This document shows, piece by piece, positions 54,601 through 60,401 of a DNA stretch of 64,000 nucleotides; the stretch's first letter is position 1; every line of letters starts with the position of its first letter. The translations under genes were made by a program, and so were the position numbers. Below the pieces are notes generated by a model. It was not told where the DNA came from. It saw only the letters and a list, made by a program, of their open reading frames with translations, and did no database searches. The stretch is taken from assembly GCA_947462335.1 (NCBI GenBank), contig OX381721.1, forward strand, positions 32,478,303 through 32,542,302, written 5' to 3'. The stretch comes from Harmothoe impar (lineage: Eukaryota > Annelida > Polychaeta > Phyllodocida > Polynoidae).

Positions 54601-57214
54601 GAAACAATTCAAGTGAGAAAGTTTTTTTGTAACAATTCAAGTGAATAACAATAGCATTTTAATCAATTTCTAGCGGGTCCTATTAAAAAGTAACTGATCG
54701 AGAAAAAAAAAGAAGTTTGATACTGAAACCCAGGGGAAAAGTAGGAATTCCTACAAAGGTAAGAAAAGTGGCATCTCTCAATAGTATTCAAACGGAAATT
54801 TACAAATTGAGGTCTAGAGAGATAGAACATTCCTGTTTCTTTCTATGCTTTTAATGTAAACCTCGACAAAAGGTCTGTTAGGAAATCAATATTGGGTGTA
54901 CTATATGTCTTACATGTGCCTGTTCTAAGTCATGTAACCAGTGAAATGTATTATTCCATGTATAATTCAGACCACCGTATATCTTATACATGTACTTTTC
55001 ATTTTAAAATGCATTCTTCATGTTGACCATAGTTACTAAATGTTGTTTATAATAGAGTGTCAGAATGAGCAGTCTGAATAAGGCTCCTGAGGGCACTTCA
55101 GTCCCTTCTTCTTTATAAATAAACACCTTGACAAAGGCTTGCAAAAGCCGAAACATGTCGGATTGAAAATACTCATTTCTTTTTTTTGAGCTATAACAAA
55201 TGTTAATTGTGCAAAATAACTAGAGGATAGATTTTGGGAGTGTGTACCAACCTTGCTATTTTCATTTAAACATTGCCTCATTATTTCTCAACTTTATTTA
55301 CAGAGCACAAATGAAAGATATTTTGATGATTAAAGGTTGGAATTGTATATGACAATATGACATGAGGGTGCCAGCTCCCCGCCTGACGCTGATTACATAC
55401 ATTGTGGTCCAACAGAAAATCTGACAGCTGTAAACCAGGACCAAATTAAATCGTCAAATTAAAAAAAAGTCACGATTGGAATTCAAACATTTCATTTAAT
55501 AGGCCAAGAGCCTATTTACCTTCCGTCAGAAATGTAAAACTTAATATATTCATCTTGATGTCTATCAACCTAGTTGAAACTGGAATTTTGTCTATGATAC
55601 TAAAAATAGCATTGAGCACTGGGGATGAATATATAACGGCCATATTGGCACAACGCACCGGTCTTGGTGTACACAACGAGGACATTGTTCCTGGTACGGA
55701 GAAGCTTCTTGAACTCCTTAAGGTCGTTAACCGTGTCGATCTGCGACTGCTTCTTCCGCCGAACCCCCTCTGTCAGCGAAGCCACCTGGGAACGACAAAA
55801 GATACATTTAAAATTAATTGCACATTAAATAATAATGATGGCTATATAAAGCAATGATTGTTTGCTGGCGGTGACCGCTCTCTTTCTAGACTTGGTGTGT
55901 TTTCTGTTGACGTCATTTCTTTTCACCTATTAAAGCTATTAAACCCAACCCATTGCAGTATTCCCAAAAACCTTTTCTAGACCCAGGGCAAATTGGCCTG
56001 TGTCTCTGAATCTCACACAGTTACAGGCGGGGCCCTTGATAGGGGGTCCCCATGTCCCATGTCGATTTTAGGAAATGGCCATGTCCCCATATCGATTTTA
56101 AGATATGCCCATGTCGCCATATCGATTTTAAGAAATTCCCAATGTCCCATGTCACTATCTAATTTTTCCTCCTGTCCCATGTCGAATAATTTTTATTAAA
56201 AAAATATTCCCCTGAAAGAAAGTGTTTACCACACAAAAATGCCTTCAAAAATAGGCGTGAAATAACCCACGCCAGTACATCATGGCCTGTCACATTGTCT
56301 AACAATTATAAAATATTGCTGAAACTAATAAGAGCTTAGAGCCTCAAAATGGTCCATGTCGCCAGATCGAATTTAAGGGTCTAGGGCCATACAGGCCACA
56401 TATACATTGGTATTTTATAGAAAATATCATCATTAATGCCAAGCAAACTGTATATAAATATTCCATGCCTTGATAGCCTGATATTATTTATAATTAATGG
56501 ACCCCCCCCCCCCCCCCCTCCAGGGCCAGGGCTCCCTCCTTCCCAGTCTTCCCAGGCAAGGCTTCGAGCCCAGCTCCAAATTGGGCCAGTGAGGGTGGGC
56601 GGTCTCACTCTCTGGATGCCTTTCTCTTATTTCAAATCAAATGGGAGACCGGGCACCACCTGAGTTTAAGTAGTAAGAATACTAAGATCCAATGCCATAG
56701 TTGGGGGGGGGGGGGGGGGGGAGGTGAGTGTGTAGTGGGTAGGAGTCAACTGTCTCACTCTCAGTTCAATCAATCATTCATTGTGATTGTATTTGTAGTG
56801 CTACCAGCAACGGTTCGATCTCTGTTCGGGCCTGATGCCAAAAATTACAGTATGCAAATAACTGTAGCATATCATCCTAAATTAAGCGAGCTAGATTTGC
56901 ACGAGAACTGTGAGAAGCTCTGACAAAAAGTGGTGATTGTGAGGAGCCCGAGTATGAGACCGTGTGGCCGGCGCTGCCCCTGCCGTGTCTCCTGCCACAC
57001 GTCCCCGGTACCCCGAGCCGGCCAAGCGTGCCCCCAACACAACTCGGTGCAACTACTGCAAATAGCACTGCCACCGCTTAAAAAATCAACACAGTCTTAG
57101 ATCGTGCTTATGTTGTCATCACAGAACTATACATTAGTAGAAATAGGTGAGTAGGAGTTAGAAACTTACCAGAAAACAGACGCCGAGAGCGAGCAGTACC
57201 TTGCAGGCTGCCAT
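23884..57214 (-). CDS. PDIA5: Protein disulfide isomerase A5 homologue, five-domain
   Basis: 23 coding exons, minus strand, listed 5' to 3': 57170-57214, 55659-55785, 54470-54557, 51358-51469, 50948-51040, 49029-49089, 48016-48083, 46445-46536, 45738-45806, 44941-45077, 44490-44557, 30453-30547, 29863-29928, 29125-29264, 28643-28713, 28230-28358, 27416-27605, 26623-26690, 25616-25697, 25311-25323, 24937-25005, 24370-24620, 23884-24059. They total 2310 nt, 769 aa plus stop, with every GT-AG junction and phase agreeing. It has a signal peptide, an N-terminal inactive thioredoxin-like domain (FKKLLRTRNNVLVVYTKT, as in vertebrate PDIA5), then five catalytic domains: CGFC at 177-180 and CGHC at 299-302, 422-425, 552-555 and 677-680. 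Each has the cis-proline loop G(F/Y)PT. It ends in KEEL, an ER-retrieval signal. It should catalyse disulfide formation and exchange in the ER lumen. Human PDIA5 (519 aa) has three such domains. Confidence 0.95.
25311..25323 (-). other. PDIA5 exon 20: 13 nt microexon
   Basis: TGAAATACTTCAA sits between a pyrimidine-rich CATTTCAG acceptor and a GTAAGT donor. It is required: it restores the reading phase between exon 19 (phase 1 end) and exon 21 (phase 2 start) and supplies LKYF of the conserved FPTLKYFK loop. Confidence 0.88.
25769..26117. mobile_element. hAT-type MITE in PDIA5 intron 18
   Basis: 349 bp. Inverted ends TAGGGATGTCATTGGTATC and GATACCAATGACATCCCTA are perfect. An 8 bp target duplication GGTAGCAG directly flanks both ends (25761-25768 and 26118-26125). 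An 8 bp duplication with TAGGG ends is diagnostic of hAT. It has no coding capacity. It lies between exons 18 and 19. Confidence 0.9.
27643..27868. mobile_element. MITE of the ACCGTAAATTCCC family in PDIA5 intron 16
   Basis: Ends TGCCGTAAAATCCAGCG and CGCGGGAATTTACGGTA, with interior AACCCGC / GCGGGTT repeats. A further, more decayed relative follows at about 28005-28193. Confidence 0.72.
28230..29264 (-). other. PDIA5 exons 14-16: catalytic domain 3 (CGHC)
   Basis: Residues 374-487. The proline-rich linker is encoded at the start of exon 14 (PQEPPPPPPP). The active site is CGHCKRAKPEYQAAA in exon 15. Exon 16 encodes VTGYPTFKYFNYGKN through GGRE in one piece, so the intron found after the YFK codons in domains 2 and 4 is absent. 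LRKKKHALVMFYAPW matches the third domain of vertebrate PDIA5, which has CPHC. Confidence 0.87.
31041..32187. repeat. ~59 bp tandem repeat in two blocks, PDIA5 intron 11
   Basis: Units of the form GTGTTTTTAGGCAAATTTCA then CTTTTTTGCAATTTTGAACT then TTTTTCTCGCCAAATCAG. Unit starts are at 31839, 31896, 31955, 32013, 32073 and 32132 (spacing 57-60). A shorter, more diverged block of about 2.5 units is at 31041-31178. About 600 bp of unrelated sequence separates them; this is bordered by the inverse pair AAGGGAAAAGGGACCTCC (31191) and GGAGGACCCTTTTCCCTC (31763). Confidence 0.85.
32401..32947 (-). repeat. 3' LTR of large gypsy element
   Basis: 547 bp, TG...CA on both strands. On the minus strand it has TATATAAG about 280 nt in and AATAAA about 460 nt in. 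Confidence 0.95.
32948..32962 (-). other. Polypurine tract
   Basis: Minus-strand AAAGGGGGGTAG lies immediately before the 3' LTR. Confidence 0.75.
33325..33400 (-). repeat. 49 bp tandem duplication in element 3' region
   Basis: CACTTCCTTTGGCG then AGAAAAGTTTTA at 33325 is repeated at 33374 with one or two changes, in the non-coding part between ORF3 and the 3' LTR. Confidence 0.75.
33880..36291 (-). CDS. Third ORF of gypsy element, zinc/coiled-coil protein
   Basis: 803 aa, complete. It lies where env would be, but I see no signal peptide and no membrane segment. Residues 1-115 are acidic and low complexity. A basic run (KTKRKRKHKRR, 109-119) and later KKKNLKRGR and PAKKRV look like nuclear signals. 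A zinc-finger-like pattern has C262, C267, H289, H294, followed by C303, C312, H332, H340. Residues near 610-700 form a charged coiled coil (LLREQAIREGKAWVAERTRV). I do not recognise the family. Inference: a nuclear nucleic-acid-binding accessory protein. It has its own apparent promoter upstream. Confidence 0.8.
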   Translation of the reverse strand: MAARVDGRCTAPEKAEASDGDDRVLESDTEMDTTGAPTVGQGSASVPTEPNPEGSGDVVPKTEPGLGGSNTNQEENPAGGSSPKPAGVLAQEPTVPDGDSSDGSTVRAKTKRKRKHKRRIASSPETPATEEVAPTEADRLKAVADKLSKAEAEGWSVAESRANRRLRAKAAHVRLNLCLRDDDRENLSLTDLIQENGKMALPAPHTTDGSDDEDWLTGDSHPIDWYLVYLRAVLDGKKPNIHRSCRPKLKYAWKNYLPGDPCPYVRCQRLKGTATAAKRWPNLFKFARHLVEKHMNVRPYLYCVSGSTSTSCPEYSDGELFRSQRRSGLVRHLCDNKGVHKRTISRGVEAALKVWGSHKRVGNLQFKWRTNKLKQWNYLTEADWERLCKGAKCEQTDLGPATEAPMPTVKKDTPPKKKNLKRGRQSSKDDTKGGRDRSRSEPAKKRVATATVTSEVDRSQTVGTVTVSSVALPPVADQLPRQERQKLGNALAIVQNSLGDEQAEQVAADYVKQYKWSQKQKKASAPQESVSPVSDAEQVEVQQPDGASAQPTAPPQHGATSDPARDDEVTPDPEHRAVDEGLAGLPVLPGDGPAFDTGFSDTLVPGFECYRAKMAENASKLLQFQVSFLEKSYFEQYKLLREQAIREGKAWVAERTRVLAEREASLEQDHAFWRATIDQLESRLTTCDAKFFRQFGFKLTEWERSGFPDLQSRLGLAARPAPPVTPVLSVHPPRYEMPFSFMAQSTRVVSGGEPTAAPSTLSVAPGGALPLQVEAAVVYTTEAPPGGSPDGEGKPSGGVPMDT
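36400..36517 (-). promoter_or_regulatory. Internal promoter for third ORF
   Basis: On the minus strand, in order: ATTGG (CCAAT box, 36513-36517), GGGGCGGGG (GC box, 36488-36496), TATATAAG (TATA, 36461-36468), then at the predicted start about 30 nt later a perfect 10 bp hairpin CGTGTTGATC / GATCAACACG (36400-36409 with 36426-36435). The ORF3 ATG is about 140 nt further on. The LTR promoter uses the same TATATAAG. Upstream near 36570 a TTGGCGGGAGAAA E2F-like site is also seen. Confidence 0.6.
36973..41112 (-). CDS. Pol polyprotein of large gypsy element
   Basis: 1379 codons, in the -1 frame relative to gag. The pol frame is open back across the end of gag, so it may be made by -1 frameshifting; I see no canonical slippery heptamer. 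Domains in order: protease (FLVDTGASHTLVD), reverse transcriptase (catalytic YLDD in CLVYLDDIIVFG), RNase H (LDTDASNTSIGAAL), integrase HHCC (HGHRTSAHFG...CPQCC) and D,D-35-E core (AVDIISGF, LHSDQGREF, GMVERFN), then a GPY/F-like tail (SWDGPHTV). The last 80 residues hold two AT-hook motifs, RRRGRPRK and KRGRPRKK. Confidence 0.95.
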   Translation of the reverse strand: MNQGRAEAEGSVQPVSVWQGGAGKDERNPEDSVVAGLEESWLESIAQSSVIQDSPSDPCWDYLLTKGVAMDGGGSPMLTSECVPLRGQRWYLSLVISGTRGEFLVDTGASHTLVDRKFMARLCNQPEAPLLGVKARTATGDSMQTYGRTVKPMLVDGKTYWICPTITDITDDGILGMDFAALYGVTMNTATGRLQIKHPYKQSVQCVLRNGSSVASVAQDTKLAAGHVSDVLVSCVGVQAKRPGMFEPEDQKLSELGLAGYHTYLANARWGVIPICNSSSREITLRKGTPIGNTTRAYGVDSLTTDFVEVGVVAGDSSHEEALAKSNLPKHLRSLLCESHLTTLESEMVANELSELSDAFAQPGDPLGRTNTVQHRVDTGDALPSRIPYRRLPMAKKSAMEAEVEKMLDEDVIQPSESPWSSPVVMVTKKDGSCRFCIDYRKLNGLTRKNAYPLPRIDECVESLGGAKWFCTLDLQSGYWQIGMDPRDREKTAFSTHMGLFEFNVMPFGLCNAPATFEAMMETMLRGLLWKKCLVYLDDIIVFGGSVEETLQNLQAVLKRILSYGLKLKPSKCKLFRKSVEYLGRIVSEHGIMADPHKIEVVQNWPRPMDTKEIRSFIGFCSYYRDFIPGFSRVAAPLQELMIGEKKAKAKIVWSPAAEQSFSELKRLFLETPVLHYPAPVGKFILDTDASNTSIGAALSQIQDGREVPLAFSSNSLSKTQRNYCTTKRELLAVVVYTKKYRHFLYGGNYLVRTDHSSLQWLLNFKDAEGMMGRWLNHLSEFGMTNEHIIHRSGVDHVNADSLSRYPIRNCHRVDCRDCGSHNAVIASVGAKVPNWTLNHLKDEQLADPAISRVYSLKLLGLSKPVRPALSLECKEVRQLLAQWDNLFIRNSVLCRWRVQPGRKRTAQSVVPLSLRLQLLNYCHGHRTSAHFGRQRTEAKIKSRYYWPGMTLDIRRWVKQCPQCCLSKPGPGIGKLPLSQELFGVRFARIAVDIISGFNTTPRGNTCMMVVQDYYTKYVQVYPLVNHTAVTCAEALFENWILTWGGPLMLHSDQGREFESRLWAELCSKIHICKTHTNPYRPQSDGMVERFNRTLIQCLTTMVNEHRDDWDEHARYISHAYNATEHASTGCTPNMLVMGEDIVMPSDMVYGVQGHQLEQPCTVMFVESLRQSLRESYGVVRDNLEKSASLQKVGYDTGLKLRQFKVGDKVARFSTPNSKVKTLYSWDGPHTVTMVVSETTVVIRLQKGTLTKSHVARLRPWYGVPYIDDGEDSLGAGRVPAPTDPALPKIPKAGPTVIPSVPTVARRRGRPRKLPIEPQSCVTKPKRGRPRKKGSAVRKGLTVGTGKQSKVIPPVSPLLDIPVQGLRRSTRVRERDKIV
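41196..43349 (-). CDS. Gag of large gypsy element
   Basis: 717 aa. N-terminal region MDYLYDFVSSFSG; a long coiled coil at about residues 195-290 (ELAEARRELASINQTRK...); a capsid-like helical domain at about 395-600 (FTGSPPWRKYKVRFKAIVES, SYGFALQELI); a lysine-rich stretch; and one zinc knuckle CRRCQKMGHWASEC near the C terminus (CX2CX4HX4C). It ends 83 bp before the first pol methionine, with pol in the -1 frame. Confidence 0.92.
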   Translation of the reverse strand: MDYLYDFVSSFSGRTKTPAEEREEAVQNVRFFTGKSNRRESRAASEVPGDDLSQEAIGDPIVEAFTKGEDGEQSPIPGPFDISSRRSLDSLSTNLFCPEGQKIPGREPKTLGPAAFGSTPTVADPSLDPDTSVFTDGATPTPNGMGGGGLSKKTNVATEAPGKGYPPAVDEPSSLPLDGDLLAAMGIPTKKTELHELAEARRELASINQTRKLFLREVDEKKKFLLELQNEMASHKVEVDKLLHQRVSGECEVASLTSLGKDLSTQLHLARQDLASLRQVNQDLKTKSEKVPPPSTVVPPVIPIPSVYTTVTPSSVPPLVHTTVTGMTPQMGASYLQTPVCGGAFGGTATPPGYTHPSTGSTMLNQQQTMVSVPVPKPRARQGLTPVQRAKYDRNPAIEKLGTDIVPRDIDELDERYAPFNFGDIKHPDAARQKAIDIPPFTGSPPWRKYKVRFKAIVESNRWNNQQALVALKQALCNGPGEPALLAFERVKIKTLSSLEETAEWAIGKIGEHDPRTQLLKRVQRKDEHLRSYGFALQELISECYQGCRPDTPTVIQELTSRFVNGVRDTNLQAYLREKWQPDLSLADLFDHADVYDTKQAVFPSGGVSAAPSVAPKGAQVVEAATKPPKKKQPASEEVAAVMPDRDMEKMIEGLLRKHLEKSSASTSDSGSGKRRKKKKKDTKPQPCRRCQKMGHWASECKAPAPIAAKTEKETEN
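43392..43409 (-). other. Primer binding site
   Basis: Minus-strand TGGTGCCGTGACCACTTG starts one base after the 5' LTR. The complementary tRNA end would be CAAGTGGTCACGGCACCA; I cannot name the tRNA with confidence. Confidence 0.65.
43411..43957 (-). repeat. 5' LTR of large gypsy element
   Basis: 547 bp. On the minus strand TATATAAG at about 43672-43679 and AATAAA at 43491-43496 give a plausible U3-R-U5 layout. Confidence 0.95.
46184..46425. mobile_element. TTAA-type MITE, family 1 copy, PDIA5 intron 8
   Basis: Starts near CTTTAAGGATGGCATG and ends GTCCTTAAAGGG, with TTAA at 46426-46429. Interior blocks TGATGCATGAATGCAG and GGCGAGCAACTCGCC match the copy at 18028-18249. Confidence 0.68.
46948..47951. 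repeat. 1.0 kb repeat, copy A, PDIA5 intron 7
   Basis: Begins AAAGATTGAGCGTGTGAGTG and ends CCCTGAGTCAATAA. It aligns over its full length with 49866-50881. It includes a short GGTGGGTGTGGGTGAGCA minisatellite. Confidence 0.85.
48750..48929. mobile_element. Pogo/Tigger-like MITE in PDIA5 intron 6
   Basis: Inverted ends TAGTCAGCCCTCACTTCCTC and GAGGAGGTGAGGGTCGACTG, with TA outside. The interior also folds (CTTCCTCGAA and similar). Confidence 0.65.
49463..49830. mobile_element. TTAA-flanked MITE, AGTGGCATGGTCCGATT family
   Basis: 368 bp. Ends AGTGGCATGGTCCGATTTG and ATTGGACTATGCCACT, with exact TTAA on both sides (49459-49462 and 49831-49834). The second copy is at 20139-20500. Confidence 0.8.
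49866..50881. repeat. 1.0 kb repeat, copy B, PDIA5 intron 5
   Basis: Second copy of 46948-47951, same orientation, 2918 bp further along, with several small indels. Confidence 0.85.
52329..52446. mobile_element. Truncated TTAA-type MITE, family 1
   Basis: TTAA then CCCTTTAAGGACGGCATGG, followed by the GATGCATGAATGCAG block. The right end is not intact. A related fragment lies at about 51090-51250. Confidence 0.6.
52836..53365. mobile_element. Tc1/mariner-pogo type MITE, PDIA5 intron 3
   Basis: 530 bp. Ends CAGTAAAACTTCGTTATAAG and TTATAACGAAGTTTCACTG, with TA on both sides. The interior repeats CTCCTTATAAGCAAGGTC. There is no transposase frame. These termini are typical of pogo/Tigger relatives. 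Confidence 0.82.
53400..53514 (+). repeat. 115 bp direct repeat, copy A
   Basis: Starts AGTGTTTACCACACAAAAAT. It differs from the copy at 56221-56335 at about three positions. Confidence 0.9.
54198..54309. mobile_element. Short inverted-repeat element AGAGATGCC
   Basis: Inverted ends AGAGATGCC and GGCATCTCT, with AAAAGTAGGAATTCCTGC inside. Related pieces are at about 26368-26480 and 54705-54780. Confidence 0.55.
56221..56335 (+). repeat. 115 bp direct repeat, copy B
   Basis: Near-identical to 53400-53514, 2821 bp further on; both lie in PDIA5 introns (this one in intron 1). Confidence 0.9.
57170..57214 (-). other. PDIA5 exon 1: start and signal peptide
   Basis: Encodes MAACKVLLALGVCFL, a short basic start and hydrophobic core that target the protein to the ER. 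The ATG is preceded by GGCAAA. The donor is GTAAG, phase 0. Confidence 0.88.
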
Positions 57215-57340
57215 TTTGCCACGTACGGACACGCAGGCGCACCACCACTTCCGGTTTGACCTGGGCAACACGACAGCGTCTCTGGGCGTTTCCCGCCACT
57301 GTCTTTACTACCTTGCTACCCGGCTTTAGTAGTTGGGGGT
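57215..57340 (-). promoter_or_regulatory. Likely PDIA5 promoter and 5' UTR
   Basis: CpG-containing, no TATA box. On the minus strand it has ACCGGAAGTGG (ETS-like) near 57250 and GTACGTGG (57219-57226), similar to the ACGTGG core of unfolded-protein-response elements. The second match may be chance. Confidence 0.4.
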
Positions 57341-57868
57341 TTCCTGCACGGTGAAGCAGCAGCCCCAGTGATTAAGGAATGTTGTACCTCACACCCTTGG
57401 TTATATACTTGTGCAGATTTAGGAGGGGGGGCTGTCTGTACATTTTAATGTGACAATTTCCAATGGGGGGAGGGGGGGGGTCTATCCCCAGATAATACAT
57501 TGGTTATTTCACGCCCCCCCCCCCCCCTTTTTCCAAAATCCTGGATCCGCCCCTGGTTATATTACACTACCCATTGTATTTCATGGCCTCTGATGTCACC
57601 AAATGACAGGTGCGATGGAGGGTGTTTACAAAAGGGTGTGTGTGTAGGGGGGGGGGGGGGTACTTCATAGGCCTAATGAGTGAGTGCATGAGTTCATTTA
57701 TTGATAGGCCTACTGAAAAGTTAGCCATTTGCTACTTTACCAAAGCCTGGACTTTATATTCCTTAAATACGTGGCATTTACACTCAATATTATTGTATCT
57801 TTGGTACAATATTGACTGCTGTAGGCCTAATTTTGTAAATTGCGAGAAGTATGATGAGGGTTATGGTA

Positions 57869-58231
57869 AGGGAGTGTTCATTTATTAATTACAGGGGGCG
57901 GGGTGGTGAGATTTCGCGCGGAGGCGTGAACATTTTTTACGCCCCGAAAAGGCACCGACAATTTTTCGCCCTCCCCCCCTTTAAACTGTAGTAATGCGCC
58001 GACTTTTTTTGCTTAAAGGGGGCTGAGTTTTTAACTCCCCCCCTCCCCCTCTAGAGGGGTCAGAATTTTTAAGTAACGCGCAGGATCTTTTGCTAAAAAG
58101 GGGCTTAAATTCTCAAGAGGGGTCAGAAGTTTTTACGCCCCCCCTCCCTCAGGAGGGGTCGGAAATTTTTACGCGCCCCCAAATCCACCACTACCCCCCC
58201 CCCCCCTGTAACTAATAAATGAACACTCCCT
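57869..58231. mobile_element. MITE with AGGGAGTGTTCATTTATTA ends
   Basis: Inverted ends AGGGAGTGTTCATTTATTA and TAATAAATGAACACTCCCT, followed inward by poly-G / poly-C runs and repeated TTTTTACGCCCC blocks. Single ends of the same family occur at about 14848-14873 and 58775-58801. Confidence 0.75.
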
Positions 58232-58234
58232 AAA

Positions 58235-60134
58235 CACCTTACTTGTAGTTGTAGAATTACAAGATACACACAATAGCTCTGCTGCAGCCTCGGGACACCA
58301 GCCTTGCTGCATTGCAATCCCTGGGGCTTATCAGACTCCTTGCCAGTCAGGCAGTCTAATATGACCCTACTCATGAAAAAAAAGGATGAATTTATATACT
58401 TCTGCTTTAGAAAAATGAAATATTTACATTCACCTCTGCATCATATGCTTGATTAAGGACAGTGTAACGTTAATTTATCCCCAATAAAATGTTACAATGC
58501 AATGTAATTTTTACGTAATTTTTGTACCTCAATGAAACCTTCTAAGCAAACTTTTTCTAACGTTATTCTTTCTAAGATCAATATATCGTTCTAAAAAACA
58601 TTGTTTTGAAGTTTTTACGTAAATAAAGGATGTGGGGTGGGTTTTCACGTGGAGAGCACAAGATGTTTCCACCCAAACCCACCCTGTTGATGAAAAGATG
58701 ATCACTCCCTAAAACGTTTGAAATATGAACGTTTTCAAACCTTCTGATGACCTTGTTAACCCCCCCCCCCCCGCCCGGTAATTAATAAATGAACACTCCC
58801 TAAAGTAGTCGGACTGCGGGGGGCCCCCCCCGGTTGACGTTCTTGGCCAGCAGCCTGATGTATTTACAAAGGTCAAGGTCGCACTTACCGTATTCCGGTT
58901 CCGTTTCCGGTTTCGGTTAGCGAACCCATTTACCTACCCTAACACCACCCTAATCTATCATAACTACAAAAAAACGATTCAGTTATGGTTGGCGAACCCT
59001 TTTACCTACCCTAACGTCACCCGAATCTCTATTAGAAGTATTTACAAAGATCAAGGTCACGGATTCCGTTTCCGGTTCCGTTTCCGATAGCACACGAGGC
59101 CTATGGTCAAGAGAGGCCAGGGGGGGGGGGGGGTTGGGGGTAAATCTACATTGCTGCCCCCTAGTGAGAGATCCCTGAAGCACAACCGTTATATGCACCA
59201 GAACGCCCTCTGTAGGGAAGCAGCTTAACCTCATGGATATAGGCACACACCCTTCTTTAGTCTCTACTCCTGTTTTATTGATGTTAAAATACATTGTTGT
59301 AAAGAAATAGATGTGTGTGCTTAGGCCTATCTGGAGGAGGGGGTCGGGTGTGAGAATTATACTGCACTTTGACAGATCTGCCTTATTCAAAACAGTAAAC
59401 CCTTATTGATTACAAACCTAATGTTATGGTAATCAGCCACAATTCGTACATGCCCATGGGGTAGATTCTAGGGGTAAATGTCATAAGGGCTAGATGTCCA
59501 GAGGTAGATGTCCGGGGTAGATATCTATAGGGACAGATATCCATAGGGTAGATGTCCTAGAGCCACCTGGCGGATTATTTGTGAACCAACAACATTGTAA
59601 TCAGCGGATCAGCCAAGCAACCCATGTCCAGGGTCTTTTTGGGGTTATTTTATAGGTCATTCTAGATCTCATTATAAGAATGATGCAGGAGTCCGGATCA
59701 TTTTCTTAAGATAGGAATTTATCCAGGCCCAATGCTGCCCTGACGGCTGAAATGGGAACTGGATTATAGTGGGGGCTGGCCCGGCTGGTATGAGGGGGCG
59801 GATGGTGAGGTGTGGTATAAAGAGGCGGTGGACCGGAGCAGCCGGCACACAGGTGAGAAGATCTACATATAGGTAAGTACACTTTGCTGTAGTAAGGGCC
59901 CAGGGGCTGATCTAGGCATTTGAAATAGGGGGAGGGGCCCACCCTGCCGTTTGGATATTTAAGGGGGGTTTGGTAACATTCGCCCAAGGCTGTTTATTTT
60001 ATAAAGCATACCATAAATTCCCGGGCATTATAAGCTGTGGCTTGTACGTGAGTTAAAATCAGTTTTCATTTAATACCAGCCATGCCTATAGGGTGCACGC
60101 GCCTAATACAATAGTCTCCATATGAGTAGTATCT
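58235..60134. other. Intergenic stretch left of death-domain cluster
   Basis: Holds G and C homopolymer runs, a family end at 58775-58801, and a duplication near 58920-59010 of GCGAACCC(A/T)TTTACCTACC with TTCCGGTTCCGTTTCC microrepeats on both sides (58893 and 59068). No gene is supported. Confidence 0.5.
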
Positions 60135-60216
60135 AAAAACCCCCTTGTCCAATACATTTTCACTTTTTTACTCTTTTTTTACTTTTATTTCAAATGTATT
60201 GGACAAGGGGGTTTTT
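60135..60216. repeat. Perfect 25 bp hairpin
   Basis: AAAAACCCCCTTGTCCAATA and following bases (60135-60159) are matched exactly in reverse complement at 60192-60216. The pyrimidine-rich loop is 32 nt. A partial third copy AAATGTATTGGA follows at about 60225. Confidence 0.92.
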
Positions 60217-60395
60217 AAATGTCAAATGTATTGGAAACGATGTGAACACTGATACAGTTATATCTTTCCCATGTCATATGCAGTTATAACCATGGCAATA
60301 AAGTTATAAATATGACAACAAAACATACTTCTTTGACTTTTTATTTCCTCATTTGCACAGTTCATCTATATACAGTACATGTGTAGCAATGCTGA

Positions 60396-60401
60396 TTTAT
60401 T
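60396..60401 (-). terminator. Polyadenylation signal overlapping stop codon
   Basis: Minus-strand AATAAA contains the TAA stop of the last ORF. A second AATAAA is at 60340-60345. No AATAAA is seen in the two short gaps between the three paralogous ORFs. Confidence 0.55.

Larger units (their letters stand above)
50948..55785 (-). other. PDIA5 exons 2-5: inactive N-terminal domain
   Basis: Residues 16-155. A thioredoxin-like fold without CXXC. The exon 2 stretch KKLLRTRNNVLV is nearly identical to vertebrate PDIA5. Exon 3 ends VLADC, exon 4 carries KLCKKMKVSPSGVEMKHYKD, and exon 5 carries the linker FLRDPTGDIPWEEDATAGDV that leads into the first catalytic domain. Confidence 0.85.

Noticed and set aside
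56877..57074. GC-rich open frame in PDIA5 intron 1
   Set aside because: No domain on either strand, and splice evidence places it inside the intron between exons 1 and 2.
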